A DNA stretch of 64,000 bases from Pseudomonas sp. MYb327 (GCF_040438925.1 NZ_CP159258.1:4658501-4722500), one strand, 5' to 3'. Shown: positions 48,248 to 57,677, counted from the first letter of the stretch. The notes: generated from the letters alone by a model not told the origin. Program-made: numbers and translations.

Positions 48248-49282
48248 CTATTTGACCTCAACCACAGTGCCCTGCAACCGCTGCAAGGCTTCGTTCACCG
48301 CTTGCGGCATGAGCTGGCGCAAGCAGTTGTAATGGCCGAACCGGCAGGTGCGGTCGAAGCATGGGCTGCATTCGATGCCCAGGCGTACGATCTCGACGTG
48401 CTCGGCCAGCGGCGGCGTGAAACCCGGCGACGTCGAACCGTAGACCGCCACCAGCGGGCGATTCAGCGCGGCGGCGACGTGCATCAGGCCGGAGTCGTTG
48501 GAGACCACCGAATCGGCGCAGGACAGCAGGTCGATCGCCTCGGCGAGCGACGTGCCACCACTGAGGTTCACCGATTCTTCACGCAAACCGGGAATCAGCC
48601 GAGAACGGATGTTTTCGCCCACGGCGTGATCGTTTTTCGAACCGAAGAGCCAGACTTGCCAGCCCTCGCGAATCTTCGCTTCGGCAACTTTCGCGTAATG
48701 CTCGGACGGCCAGCGCTTGGATTCGCCAAACTCGGCGCCGGGGCACAGCGCAAGCACGGGACGATCGAGGGTCAGGCCAAACTTGGCCAGCGCCGCCTCG
48801 CGGGTCACCGGGTCGATTTGCAGGCTCGGGCGCGGGTAAGGCTTCGGCAGTTCAAAACCGGGCTCGTAGGCCAGGGCCATGAAGCGCTCGATCATCAGCG
48901 GGTAACGTTCTTTATCCAGCGTGCGCACGTCATTGAGCAGGCCGTAACGGAACTCGCCGCGCCAACCGGTGCGTTTGGGAATGCCGGCAAAGAACGGAAC
49001 CAGCGCCGACTTCAGGGAATTGGGCAGCAGAATCGCCTGGCTGTATTGGCCCGCCAGGGATTTGCCGATGCGCCGACGCGTCGCCAGCTCCAGCGCGCCG
49101 TGACCGAGCGGAAAGCTCAAGGCCTGGCGAACTTCGGGCATGCGCTCAAGAATCGGCCGGCTCCACTCGGGGGCCAGCACGTCGATTTCGCATTGCGGGT
49201 GGCGTTGTTTGAGACACTGAAACAGTGTCTGCGCCATCACCATGTCACCGACCCAACTGGGCCCAACGATCAGAATTTTCAT
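48248..49282 (-). CDS. waaF: LPS heptosyltransferase II WaaF
   Basis: Adds the second heptose. 344 residues, GT9 family: MKILIVGPSWVGDMVMAQTLF at the start and VSNDSGLMHVAAALNRPLVAVYGSTSP near the donor site. ATG at 49282 has GGAAA a few bases upstream. First gene of the waaF-waaC-waaG-waaP-wapP-wapQ-kinase unit, every junction of which overlaps or nearly touches. In PAO1 ilvE precedes it; here the next gene upstream is glnE. Confidence 0.96.
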   Translation of the reverse strand: MKILIVGPSWVGDMVMAQTLFQCLKQRHPQCEIDVLAPEWSRPILERMPEVRQALSFPLGHGALELATRRRIGKSLAGQYSQAILLPNSLKSALVPFFAGIPKRTGWRGEFRYGLLNDVRTLDKERYPLMIERFMALAYEPGFELPKPYPRPSLQIDPVTREAALAKFGLTLDRPVLALCPGAEFGESKRWPSEHYAKVAEAKIREGWQVWLFGSKNDHAVGENIRSRLIPGLREESVNLSGGTSLAEAIDLLSCADSVVSNDSGLMHVAAALNRPLVAVYGSTSPGFTPPLAEHVEIVRLGIECSPCFDRTCRFGHYNCLRQLMPQAVNEALQRLQGTVVEVK

Positions 49283-49354
49283 GTGGTTTCCAAAAACGAA
49301 CCGGGGAGGCTTATGCCTCCCCGCCTCGTGAATTCTACAAAACACTGTGAATCT

Positions 49355-49446
49355 ACTGTGGGAGCGAGCCTGTTCGCGATGGCGGCGTAACAGTCAGCAT
49401 AGATGCTGGATGTGACGGCCTCATCGCGAGCAGGCTCGCTCCCACA
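49355..49446. repeat. REP pair at the waaF/glnE junction (ilvE position)
   Basis: CTGTGGGAGCGAGCCTGTTCGCGATGGCG faces CCTCATCGCGAGCAGGCTCGCTCCCACA over about 37 bases. The GCGAGC subtype differs from the GCCGGC type seen elsewhere in the window. It lies between the glnE stop and the waaF start, exactly where other pseudomonads carry ilvE. Confidence 0.9.
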
Positions 49447-49476
49447 TTTGAATCTCATCGCTTCAACCAGCGAGAA

Positions 49477-52416
49477 TCAGCTTAGCCCCAGCTCACGCCA
49501 GATCCGCATGACCTGCCGCCGTTCGTCCGCGAACTGATCGCCCGGTATCACCCCGGGGTCCTTCTGCAAGGCCTGCCGGTGGGCGGCGGAGCGGTAAGCC
49601 TTATAGGCTTCACGCAGCAGACTGGCATCTTCGACGGGCATCAACCCTTCGTGTTCCAGCTCTTCCAGAATACGGATGTTATCGGTCCAGCGCAGCAATG
49701 GCGGGTGCGTTTGCGACCACGCCAGGGCCGCGTATTGCACCATAAATTCAATATCGACGATACCTCCGGCGTCCTGCTTGAGATCGAACGGCGCCGTGGC
49801 CTCGAAGGCATTTGCCCCGGTGCCGGCCGCCGTACTCTTGCTGCCGAGGTTATCGCGCATCTTGGCGCGCATCTCGCTGACCTCCTGGCGCAACGTCGGC
49901 AAATCACGCGCCTTGCCCAGGATCGCCGCGCGAACCTGCTCGAAGGCCTGGCCGACATCCGTGCTGCCGACCAGCACCCGCGCACGCACCAATGCCTGAT
50001 GTTCCCAGGTCCAGGCTTCATTTTCCTGATAGCGGGCAAATGCGCCCAGCGAACTCACCAGCAACCCCGACGCGCCTGACGGTCGCAGGCGCATGTCCAC
50101 TTCATAGAGCTGCCCGGAGTTGGTCTGCGCCGTGAGCAAGTGAATGATCCGCTGCCCGAGCCGGGTGAAAAATTGCGCGCCATCGATGGGCTTCGGCCCG
50201 TCGGTTTCCGCCTGTGGATCGCCATCGTGGATGAACACCAGATCGAGGTCCGAACCATGTCCCAGTTCCAGGCCACCGACTTTCCCGTAACCGACAATAA
50301 TAAAGCCGGGATCGCACAAGGTGCCGTCGGTGCGCAATGGCGTGCCGTATTTGGCCACCGTTTGACGCCAGGCCAGGGCTAGCACCTGCTCCAGGATCGC
50401 TTCGGCGAGCCAGGTCAGGTAGTCGCTGACTTTCATCAACGGCAGGTTGCCGGCGATTTCCGAGGCCGCGACGCGCAAGCGATGCGCCAGTTTGAAATGG
50501 CGCAGGGCTTCCATTTGTTGTTCGAGATCGTCCTCGGGAATCCGCGTCAAACGCTCGCGCAACTCGGCGGCGAGTTCCGGGGCCAGGGGCGGCTTGAACA
50601 GTCGACCCTCGTTGAGCAGTTCGTCGAGCAGCAACGGGAAACGGGTGATCTGCTCGGCGATCCACGGGCTCGCCGCGCACAAGGTCAGCAAGCGACGCAG
50701 CGCGCCGGGGTTTTCAGTCAGCAACACCAGATAGGCAGAACGGCGGGCCACGGCCTCAACCAAAGGCAGTACTCGTTCCAGCACCAGATCCGGATTGGCG
50801 TGCTCCACGGCTTGAGCCAGCAAGCGCGGAATAAAAGCATCGAGTCGTTCGCGCCCCAGACGCTGCATCGCACGCAATTGCGGACTGCCGCGCAGGCTGG
50901 CCAAGGCTTTCAGAGCCTTGGTGGCGTCGGTGAATCCGCCTTCCTGCAACTGACGGCAAGCCGCCTCTTCATCCTGAGCCTCTTCCCACAGCGGCAGCCA
51001 TTCACCGCCGACCACCACTTCACTCTCGCCCCCCTGCTCCTCGTCGGGGTCGGCGATCACCTGAGCGAAGTGCCAGGCCACGCGGCCACGCCAGTACATC
51101 AGCCGCTCATGGAAAGCAGCCCAATCGTCGAAGCCCAGCATAAAGGCAATGCGCGCCTGGTCCTGGGCGCCGTCCGGCAGCATCTGGGTCTGACGGTCGG
51201 CAATCGCCTGGATCGCATGTTCGGTATAGCGCAAGAATTCGTAGCCTTCGCGCAGTTCACTGATCACTGCTGGCGGCAGGTAACCCTGACCTTCCAGCGT
51301 GCTCAGTACTTTTAATAGCGGGCGTTGCTGCAGGCTCAGGTCACGACCACCGTGAATAAGCTGGAAAGCCTGGGCGATAAACTCCACTTCGCGGATGCCG
51401 CCGGAACCGAGCTTTATGTTGTCGGCCATGCCCTTGCGCCGGACTTCCTGCTGAATCAGCTGCTTCATGGTGCGCAGCGCTTCGATGGCTGAAAAATCCA
51501 GGTAACGCCGGTAAACGAACGGCCGCAACATCTCTTGCAGTTGCGCGCCGGCCACCTGATCACCGGCCACCACCCGCGACTTGATCATCGCGTAGCGTTC
51601 CCAGTCGCGACCCTGATCCTGGTAATACTGCTCCAGCGCATTGAAACTCAGGACCAGCGCGCCCGACGAACCATAGGGCCGCAGGCGCATGTCGACGCGG
51701 AATACAAAACCGTCGACGGTCATCGGGTCCAGCGCCTTGATCAAGCGCTGGCCGAGACGAATGAAGAATTCCTGGTTATCCAGCGAGCGCTTCACGCCGA
51801 CGGTTTCACCACCCTCGGGGTAGGCGAAAATCAGGTCGATGTCAGACGACAGGTTCAGCTCAACGGCACCTAGCTTGCCCATGCCGAGCACGACCATTTG
51901 CTGTGGCTCGCCACTGCGGCGACCGGTCGGCACGCCGAATTGCTGGCAGTGCCGCGCGTACAACCATTGATAGGCCTGATCGATGCTGGCATCGGCCATG
52001 TCCGAAAGGTCGCGGCAGGTCTGGATCAGATCGGCCTGGCGGGTCAGGTCGCGCCAGATGATCCGCACCTGGTGGCGGGCGCGTTGGCGGCGCAATGCTC
52101 GCGCGAGCTGATCATCGGTCTCGGCCTCGTTCACGGCTGCCGCGATCTGCGCGCACAACTCGCCGGGCGCAAAGCTACGGTCCAGCTCGCCCGACTGCAC
52201 CAGCTCAAGCAGCATCAGCGGATCACGCACACTTTGTTCGATGACGAAGTCGCTGGCGGCGGTGACGCGGGCAAATTGCGCCCAGCGTTCAGGGGGCCAT
52301 GCGGCCAGGCCATGGTCGTCATCCAGTGCCTCGACGGCGGTTCGGAACGACTGCTCGGCGCGGGTGACAAACGGCAGGAGAATGGCGGGCAGTTCAACAA
52401 GCGAAGGGAGGCTCAT
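49477..52416 (-). CDS. glnE: Bifunctional glutamine synthetase adenylyltransferase/adenylyl-removing enzyme
   Basis: Adenylylates and deadenylylates glutamine synthetase under PII control. 979 residues, like other pseudomonad GlnE. Two nucleotidyltransferase domains: the N-terminal deadenylylating one has SDIDL at 191-195 after GMGKLGAVEL, the C-terminal adenylylating one has GSDLDL at about 721-726 after GYGKVGGLELG. GGATAG precedes the ATG. It diverges from aceE across a 383-base space. Confidence 0.96.
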   Translation of the reverse strand: MSLPSLVELPAILLPFVTRAEQSFRTAVEALDDDHGLAAWPPERWAQFARVTAASDFVIEQSVRDPLMLLELVQSGELDRSFAPGELCAQIAAAVNEAETDDQLARALRRQRARHQVRIIWRDLTRQADLIQTCRDLSDMADASIDQAYQWLYARHCQQFGVPTGRRSGEPQQMVVLGMGKLGAVELNLSSDIDLIFAYPEGGETVGVKRSLDNQEFFIRLGQRLIKALDPMTVDGFVFRVDMRLRPYGSSGALVLSFNALEQYYQDQGRDWERYAMIKSRVVAGDQVAGAQLQEMLRPFVYRRYLDFSAIEALRTMKQLIQQEVRRKGMADNIKLGSGGIREVEFIAQAFQLIHGGRDLSLQQRPLLKVLSTLEGQGYLPPAVISELREGYEFLRYTEHAIQAIADRQTQMLPDGAQDQARIAFMLGFDDWAAFHERLMYWRGRVAWHFAQVIADPDEEQGGESEVVVGGEWLPLWEEAQDEEAACRQLQEGGFTDATKALKALASLRGSPQLRAMQRLGRERLDAFIPRLLAQAVEHANPDLVLERVLPLVEAVARRSAYLVLLTENPGALRRLLTLCAASPWIAEQITRFPLLLDELLNEGRLFKPPLAPELAAELRERLTRIPEDDLEQQMEALRHFKLAHRLRVAASEIAGNLPLMKVSDYLTWLAEAILEQVLALAWRQTVAKYGTPLRTDGTLCDPGFIIVGYGKVGGLELGHGSDLDLVFIHDGDPQAETDGPKPIDGAQFFTRLGQRIIHLLTAQTNSGQLYEVDMRLRPSGASGLLVSSLGAFARYQENEAWTWEHQALVRARVLVGSTDVGQAFEQVRAAILGKARDLPTLRQEVSEMRAKMRDNLGSKSTAAGTGANAFEATAPFDLKQDAGGIVDIEFMVQYAALAWSQTHPPLLRWTDNIRILEELEHEGLMPVEDASLLREAYKAYRSAAHRQALQKDPGVIPGDQFADERRQVMRIWRELGLS

Positions 52417-52556
52417 GGTCTATCCTTGATCGGCGTATAGAAGGCGGCATGTAGTGATTTTTCAAAACTCACTACCTGATCGACTGTCGAACAAAGGTTA
52501 GAAATAGCTGAAATTGCTTTTTTATTGGCAGGCCACATCAAGCTTTCACCTTTCCC

Positions 52557-52575
52557 GGTTGGAAAAATTCCAACC
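52557..52575. promoter_or_regulatory. Perfect dyad upstream of glnE/aceE
   Basis: GGTTGGAA and TTCCAACC are 8-base arms around AAA (19 bases). No T tract follows on either strand, so an operator is likelier than a terminator. Its owner is unknown. Confidence 0.55.
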
Positions 52576-52623
52576 TTAACGATTATTCTCACAACGTAGT
52601 CGGAGGCCACAAGCCGCTCATCT

Positions 52624-52636
52624 GTAGTTTTACTAC
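52624..52636. promoter_or_regulatory. Putative GntR/PdhR-type operator 1
   Basis: GTAGTTTTACTAC is a 5-base dyad with a TTT centre; the inner GTnnnAC fits the FadR-subgroup GntR pattern to which E. coli PdhR belongs. Centre at 52630. Confidence 0.55.
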
Positions 52637-52675
52637 TCGTATATACATTCGGATAGCTGAAATGCCCGTTGATTT

Positions 52676-52688
52676 GTAGTAAAACTAC
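52676..52688. promoter_or_regulatory. Putative GntR/PdhR-type operator 2
   Basis: GTAGTAAAACTAC is the exact reverse complement of operator 1, centre at 52682, 52 bases away (five helical turns). It lies 112 bases before the aceE ATG. Confidence 0.55.
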
Positions 52689-52799
52689 ACGCCGCCGGAA
52701 CAACCTATCGGCAATCCAAGAATTCATAACGTCTGCCCACAAGGCCAGTCGCTAACTCAGGCAACCGATTCTGGTAGCCTTTCCGCCCTGGAGCAAGCC

Positions 52800-55445
52800 A
52801 TGCAAGACCTCGATCCCGTCGAAACCCAGGAATGGCTGGACGCCCTGGAATCGGTTCTCGACAAAGAAGGCGAAGACCGTGCTCACTATCTGATGACCCG
52901 TATGGGTGAACTCGCAACCCGCAGCGGTTCGCAGTTGCCTTACGCCATCACCACGCCTTACCGCAACACGATCCCCGTTACCCACGAAGCACGCATGCCT
53001 GGCGACCTGTTCATGGAACGCCGCATTCGCTCGTTGGTGCGCTGGAACGCGATGGCCATGGTGATGCGTACGAACCTGAAAGATTCTGACCTGGGTGGTC
53101 ACATCTCCAGCTTCGCTTCCAGTGCGACCCTGTATGACATCGGCTTCAACTACTTCTTCCAGGCCCCGACCGACGAACACGGCGGCGACCTGATCTACTT
53201 CCAGGGCCACACCTCGCCAGGCGTATACGCCCGTGCGTTCATGGAAGGCCGCATCTCCGAAGACCAAATGAACAACTTCCGCCAGGAAGTCGACGGCCAG
53301 GGCTTGTCGTCCTATCCGCACCCTTGGCTGATGCCTGACTTCTGGCAGTTCCCGACTGTATCCATGGGTCTGGGCCCGATCCAGGCGATCTACCAGGCGC
53401 GTTTCATGAAGTACCTGGAAGCACGTGGGTTCATTCCTGCCGGCAAGCAGAAAGTCTGGTGCTTCCTGGGCGACGGCGAGTGCGACGAGCCGGAATCCCT
53501 GGGCGCGATCTCCCTGGCTGGCCGCGAGAAGCTGGACAACCTGATCTTCGTCATCAACTGCAACCTGCAGCGCCTCGACGGCCCGGTTCGCGGCAACGGC
53601 AAGATCATCCAGGAACTCGAAGGCGTGTTCCGCGGTGCTCAGTGGAACGTGACCAAAGTCATCTGGGGCCGTTTCTGGGACCCACTGCTGGCCAAGGACG
53701 TCGACGGCATCCTGCAACGCCGCATGGACGAAGTCATTGACGGCGAGTACCAGAACTACAAAGCCAAAGACGGCGCGTTCGTCCGTGAACACTTCTTCAA
53801 CTCGCCGGAACTCAAGGCGATGGTTGCAGACCTGTCCGACGACGAAATCTGGAAACTCAACCGTGGCGGCCACGACCCGTACAAGGTCTACGCGGCGTAC
53901 CACGAAGCGGTCAATCACAAAGAACAACCTACCGTCATCCTGGCCAAGACCATCAAGGGTTATGGCACCGGTGCCGGCGAAGCGAAGAACACCGCGCACA
54001 ACACCAAGAAGGTTGATGTTGAAAGCCTGAAGCTGTTCCGCGATCGTTTCGACATTCCGGTCAAGGACGAAGAGCTGGAGAACCTGCCGTTCTTCAAGCC
54101 AGAGCCAAACAGCGCCGAAGCCCGCTACCTGAGCGAGCGCCGCACTGCACTGGGCGGTTTCGTGCCACAGCGTCGCGCGCAGAGCTTCAGCGTACCGACT
54201 CCGGATCTGGATACCCTCAAGGCGATCCTCGACGGTTCCGGCGACCGTGAAATTTCCACCACCATGGCTTTCGTGCGCATCCTGGCGCAACTGGTCAAGG
54301 ACAAGGAAATCGGCCCGCGCATCGTGCCGATCATTCCGGACGAAGCCCGTACCTTCGGTATGGAAGGCATGTTCCGTCAGTTGGGCATCTACTCGTCCGT
54401 CGGCCAGCTCTACGAGCCAGTCGATAAAGACCAGGTGATGTTCTACAAGGAAGACAAGAAGGGCCAGATCCTCGAAGAAGGCATCAACGAAGCAGGCGCC
54501 ATGAGCTCCTTCATCGCTGCCGGTACTTCGTACTCCAGCCACAACCAGCCAATGCTGCCGTTCTACATCTTCTACTCGATGTTCGGCTTCCAGCGTATCG
54601 GCGACCTCGCATGGGCCGCTGGCGACAGCCGTACCCGTGGCTTCCTGATCGGCGGCACCGCCGGCCGGACCACCCTGAACGGTGAAGGCCTGCAACACGA
54701 AGACGGTCACAGCCACCTGCTGGCCGCGACCATCCCGAACTGCCGCACCTACGATCCAACCTACGGCTACGAGCTGGCGGTGATCATCCAGGATGGCATG
54801 AAGAAGATGACCGAAGAGCAACAGGACGTCTTCTACTACATCACCGTGATGAACGAGTCGTACCAGCAGCCAGCCATGCCGGCCGGTGCCGAAGAAGGCA
54901 TCAAGAAAGGCATGTACTTGCTCGAAGAAGACACCCGCGAAGCGGCGCACCACGTTCAGCTGATGGGCTCCGGCACCATCCTGCGTGAAGTCCGTGAAGC
55001 AGCGAAGATCCTGCGTGAAGAGTTCAACGTCGGTGCTGACGTATGGAGCGTTACCAGCTTCAACGAACTGCGTCGCGACGGCCTGGCCGTTGAGCGCACC
55101 AACCGTCTGCACCCTGGCCAGAAGCCTAAGCTGAGCTATGTGGAAGAGTGCCTGAACGGCCGTAAAGGTCCGGTCATCGCCTCTACCGACTACATGAAAC
55201 TGTTCGCCGAACAGATCCGTCAGTGGGTACCGTCCAAGGAATTCAAAGTCCTGGGCACCGACGGTTTCGGCCGCAGCGACAGCCGCAAGAAACTGCGTCA
55301 TTTCTTCGAAGTCGACCGTCATTTCGTGGTGTTGGCAGCCCTGGAAGCACTGGCTGACCGTGGTGACATCGAACCTAAGGTTGTGGCTGAAGCCATCGCC
55401 AAGTTCGGTATCAACCCGGAAAAACTCAACCCACTGGACTGCTGA
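52800..55445 (+). CDS. aceE: Pyruvate dehydrogenase E1 component AceE
   Basis: Thiamin-dependent decarboxylation of pyruvate and acetyl transfer to lipoyl-E2. 881 residues, homodimeric type. The ThDP-binding motif runs from GDGECDEPESLG to the NCNLQ end (about 223-255). ATG at 52800 has GGAG about 8 bases upstream. aceF follows after 11 bases, so they form one operon. Two dyads of GntR type precede the gene, which suggests control by a PdhR-like regulator. Confidence 0.98.
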   Translation: MQDLDPVETQEWLDALESVLDKEGEDRAHYLMTRMGELATRSGSQLPYAITTPYRNTIPVTHEARMPGDLFMERRIRSLVRWNAMAMVMRTNLKDSDLGGHISSFASSATLYDIGFNYFFQAPTDEHGGDLIYFQGHTSPGVYARAFMEGRISEDQMNNFRQEVDGQGLSSYPHPWLMPDFWQFPTVSMGLGPIQAIYQARFMKYLEARGFIPAGKQKVWCFLGDGECDEPESLGAISLAGREKLDNLIFVINCNLQRLDGPVRGNGKIIQELEGVFRGAQWNVTKVIWGRFWDPLLAKDVDGILQRRMDEVIDGEYQNYKAKDGAFVREHFFNSPELKAMVADLSDDEIWKLNRGGHDPYKVYAAYHEAVNHKEQPTVILAKTIKGYGTGAGEAKNTAHNTKKVDVESLKLFRDRFDIPVKDEELENLPFFKPEPNSAEARYLSERRTALGGFVPQRRAQSFSVPTPDLDTLKAILDGSGDREISTTMAFVRILAQLVKDKEIGPRIVPIIPDEARTFGMEGMFRQLGIYSSVGQLYEPVDKDQVMFYKEDKKGQILEEGINEAGAMSSFIAAGTSYSSHNQPMLPFYIFYSMFGFQRIGDLAWAAGDSRTRGFLIGGTAGRTTLNGEGLQHEDGHSHLLAATIPNCRTYDPTYGYELAVIIQDGMKKMTEEQQDVFYYITVMNESYQQPAMPAGAEEGIKKGMYLLEEDTREAAHHVQLMGSGTILREVREAAKILREEFNVGADVWSVTSFNELRRDGLAVERTNRLHPGQKPKLSYVEECLNGRKGPVIASTDYMKLFAEQIRQWVPSKEFKVLGTDGFGRSDSRKKLRHFFEVDRHFVVLAALEALADRGDIEPKVVAEAIAKFGINPEKLNPLDC

Positions 55446-55456
55446 GGAGAGATTCT

Positions 55457-57415
55457 GTGAGCGAACTCATTCGCGTACCTGACATCGGCAGCGGTGAAGG
55501 TGAAGTAATTGAACTGTTTGTGAAGGTCGGCGACCGTATCGAAGCCGAACAGAGCATCCTGACACTGGAATCGGACAAGGCGAGCATGGAAGTGCCTGCG
55601 CCGAAGGCCGGTATCGTCAAGAGCCTGAAAGTGAAGCTGGGCGATCGCCTGAAAGAAGGCGACGAACTGCTGGAGCTGGAAGTCGAAGGTGCCGCTGCTG
55701 CGGCTCCAGCGGCCGCCGCTGCGCCAGCCGCCAAAGCCGAAGAGAAACCGGCCGCTGCTCCAGCGCCAGCAGCTCCTGCTGCTGCGCCGGCTGCCGCTTC
55801 GGTTCAGCAAGTGCACGTGCCGGACATCGGTTCGTCGGGCAAGGCCCAGATCATCGAGATCCAGGTCAAGGTCGGCGACACTGTCGAGGCTGATCAGTCG
55901 CTGATCACCCTGGAATCCGACAAGGCCAGCATGGAAATCCCTTCGCCTGCCGCTGGCGTGGTCAAGGCCATCAGCGTCAAGCTCAACGACGAAGTCGGCA
56001 CCGGCGACCTGATTCTGGATCTGGAAGTGGCGGGGGCTGCGGCTCCGGCTGCCGCTGCTCCAGCCCAGGCTGCTGCTCCTGCTGCCGCGGCTCCGGCTCC
56101 GGCCGCTGCGCCTGCCGCACCGGTTGCCGACAGCGTCCAGGACATCCACGTTCCGGACATCGGTTCGGCGGGCAAGGCCAAGATCATCGAAGTTTTGATC
56201 AAGGCCGGCGACACCGTTGAAGCCGACCAGTCGCTGATCACCCTGGAATCCGACAAGGCGAGCATGGAAATTCCATCGCCTGCCGCGGGCGTGGTGGAAA
56301 GCGTTTCCGTCAAGCTGGATGACGAAGTCGGTACTGGCGACCTGATCCTCAAGCTTAAAGTCAAAGGCGCGGCGCCTGCTGCTGCCCCGGCACCAGCTGC
56401 CGCCGCTGCGAGCGCTCCTGCGCCAGCCGCCGCTGCTCCGGCTACCGCCGCACCTGCTGCTGCCGCTCCGGTTGCTGCTCCAGCCAAGCCTGGCGCCAAG
56501 GTTCACGCCGGCCCGGCAGTGCGCCAACTGGCGCGTGAATTCGGCGTCGAGCTGAGCGCTGTTGGCGCCAGCGGTCCGCACGGTCGCATCCTCAAGGAAG
56601 ACGTGCAGGTTTACGTCAAAGCCATGATGCAGAAGGCCAAGGAAGCACCGGCCGCAGCCGCTGGCGCAACCGGTGGCGCGGGCATCCCGCCGATTCCGGT
56701 CGTGGACTTCAGCCGCTTCGGTGAAACCGAAGAAGTGCCGATGACTCGCCTGATGCAAATCGGCGCGTCGAGCCTGCATCGCAGCTGGCTGAACATTCCG
56801 CACGTGACTCAGTTCGATTCGGCTGATATCACTGAGCTGGAAGCGTTCCGTGTCGCTCAAAAAGCCGTTGCAGAGAAGGCTGGCGTCAAGCTGACCATCC
56901 TGCCGCTGCTGCTCAAGTCCTGCGCGCACTTGCTCAAGGAACTGCCGGACTTCAACAGTTCGCTGGCGCCAAGCGGCAAGGCGATCATCCGCAAGAAGTA
57001 CGTGAACATCGGCTTCGCGGTCGACACGCCAGAAGGCCTGCTGGTACCGGTCATCAAGAACGTCGACCAGAAGAGCCTGCTGCAGCTGGCCGCCGAAGCC
57101 GCTGCGCTGGCTGCCAAGGCCCGCGACAAAAAGCTTACCGCTGACGACATGCAAGGCGCCTGCTTCACCATTTCCAGCCTCGGCCACATTGGCGGCACCG
57201 GCTTCACGCCGATCGTCAACGCGCCGGAAGTGGCGATCCTCGGTGTTTCCAAGGCAACCATCCAGCCAGTCTGGGACGGCAAAGCCTTCCAGCCGAAACT
57301 GATGCTGCCACTGTCGCTGTCCTATGATCACCGTGTGATCAACGGCGCCGCTGCTGCACGCTTCACCAAGCGTCTGAGCGACCTGCTGGCGGACATCCGC
57401 ACCATCCTGCTGTAA
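55457..57415 (+). CDS. aceF: Dihydrolipoamide acetyltransferase (E2) AceF with three lipoyl domains
   Basis: Core of the pyruvate dehydrogenase complex. 652 residues. Three lipoyl domains have their lipoylated lysines in ESDKASME at Lys41, Lys156 and Lys267, joined by Ala/Pro-rich linkers. A peripheral-subunit-binding domain (about 350-390, VRQLAREFGVELSAVGASG) and the acyltransferase with SYDHRVINGA follow. PAO1 AceF has two lipoyl domains, so one extra unit is present here. Domains 2 and 3 are almost identical in DNA. The start is GTG at 55457 with GAGGAGAG upstream. Confidence 0.97.
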   Translation: MSELIRVPDIGSGEGEVIELFVKVGDRIEAEQSILTLESDKASMEVPAPKAGIVKSLKVKLGDRLKEGDELLELEVEGAAAAAPAAAAAPAAKAEEKPAAAPAPAAPAAAPAAASVQQVHVPDIGSSGKAQIIEIQVKVGDTVEADQSLITLESDKASMEIPSPAAGVVKAISVKLNDEVGTGDLILDLEVAGAAAPAAAAPAQAAAPAAAAPAPAAAPAAPVADSVQDIHVPDIGSAGKAKIIEVLIKAGDTVEADQSLITLESDKASMEIPSPAAGVVESVSVKLDDEVGTGDLILKLKVKGAAPAAAPAPAAAAASAPAPAAAAPATAAPAAAAPVAAPAKPGAKVHAGPAVRQLAREFGVELSAVGASGPHGRILKEDVQVYVKAMMQKAKEAPAAAAGATGGAGIPPIPVVDFSRFGETEEVPMTRLMQIGASSLHRSWLNIPHVTQFDSADITELEAFRVAQKAVAEKAGVKLTILPLLLKSCAHLLKELPDFNSSLAPSGKAIIRKKYVNIGFAVDTPEGLLVPVIKNVDQKSLLQLAAEAAALAAKARDKKLTADDMQGACFTISSLGHIGGTGFTPIVNAPEVAILGVSKATIQPVWDGKAFQPKLMLPLSLSYDHRVINGAAAARFTKRLSDLLADIRTILL

Positions 57416-57423
57416 TACCGGCC

Positions 57424-57512
57424 GGCCCTCCTTGACCGGAGGGCCTGTCGCGTTTCGTTTTCCGAGCGCCACGCTCGTACCTCAACCCCGTCAATTTGGC
57501 GGGGCTTTTTTT
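57424..57512 (+). terminator. Terminator(s) of the aceEF operon
   Basis: Two hairpins. GGCCCTCC/GGAGGGCC (57424-57445, 8-bp stem) lies 8 bases beyond the aceF stop without a strong U tract. CCCCG...CGGGG (57486-57504) with a following run of seven T is a classic intrinsic terminator ending at 57512. Confidence 0.85.
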
Positions 57513-57677
57513 GCCTGCAAAAAAACCAAATCCTACGATCACGGCTGATATCGCCCACACCTTGAGTCCACTTCAGCCCGGTATTTTGTTGGATCAAAAC
57601 ACTAGGCTTAGTTAAAGGTTTTAATTAATAGCCTTTACAAAAAAAACTTAATCAAAAATTTTTCGAATGGACTCGAA
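57513..57677. other. AT-rich leader of the PhoD-like gene
   Basis: 165 bases with long A and T runs, low GC for this genome. TAAAGG...CCTTTA (57613-57637) forms a small dyad around TTAATTAA. No clear ribosome binding site precedes the next start. Confidence 0.55.

Larger units (their letters stand above)
52417..52799. promoter_or_regulatory. Divergent control region glnE/aceE
   Basis: 383 bases without a confident gene, clearly richer in A/T than the flanks. It holds a 19-base dyad at 52557-52575 and two GTAGTnnnACTAC dyads at 52624-52636 and 52676-52688. A 109-codon open frame on the minus strand overlaps the glnE start but runs through all three dyads and is not taken as a gene. Promoter positions could not be fixed. 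Confidence 0.7.

Noticed and set aside
32901..49282. Horizontally acquired genomic island spanning the LPS core genes
   Set aside because: Most of the order matches PAO1 and there is no integrase, tRNA target or direct repeat; only the outer-core transferases look variable.
52413..52742. A 109-codon minus-strand frame whose stop overlaps the glnE ATG by four bases
   Set aside because: It is attractive as a coupled small gene, but it runs through three palindromes in an A/T-rich control region and has no recognisable features or clear ribosome binding site.
52752..55322. A very long minus-strand open frame opposite aceE (856 codons); similar long frames oppose aceF, thiC, msbA and parC
   Set aside because: High GC keeps the antisense frame open. 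Translations lack recognisable domains, have skewed composition, and the sense strand genes are certain.
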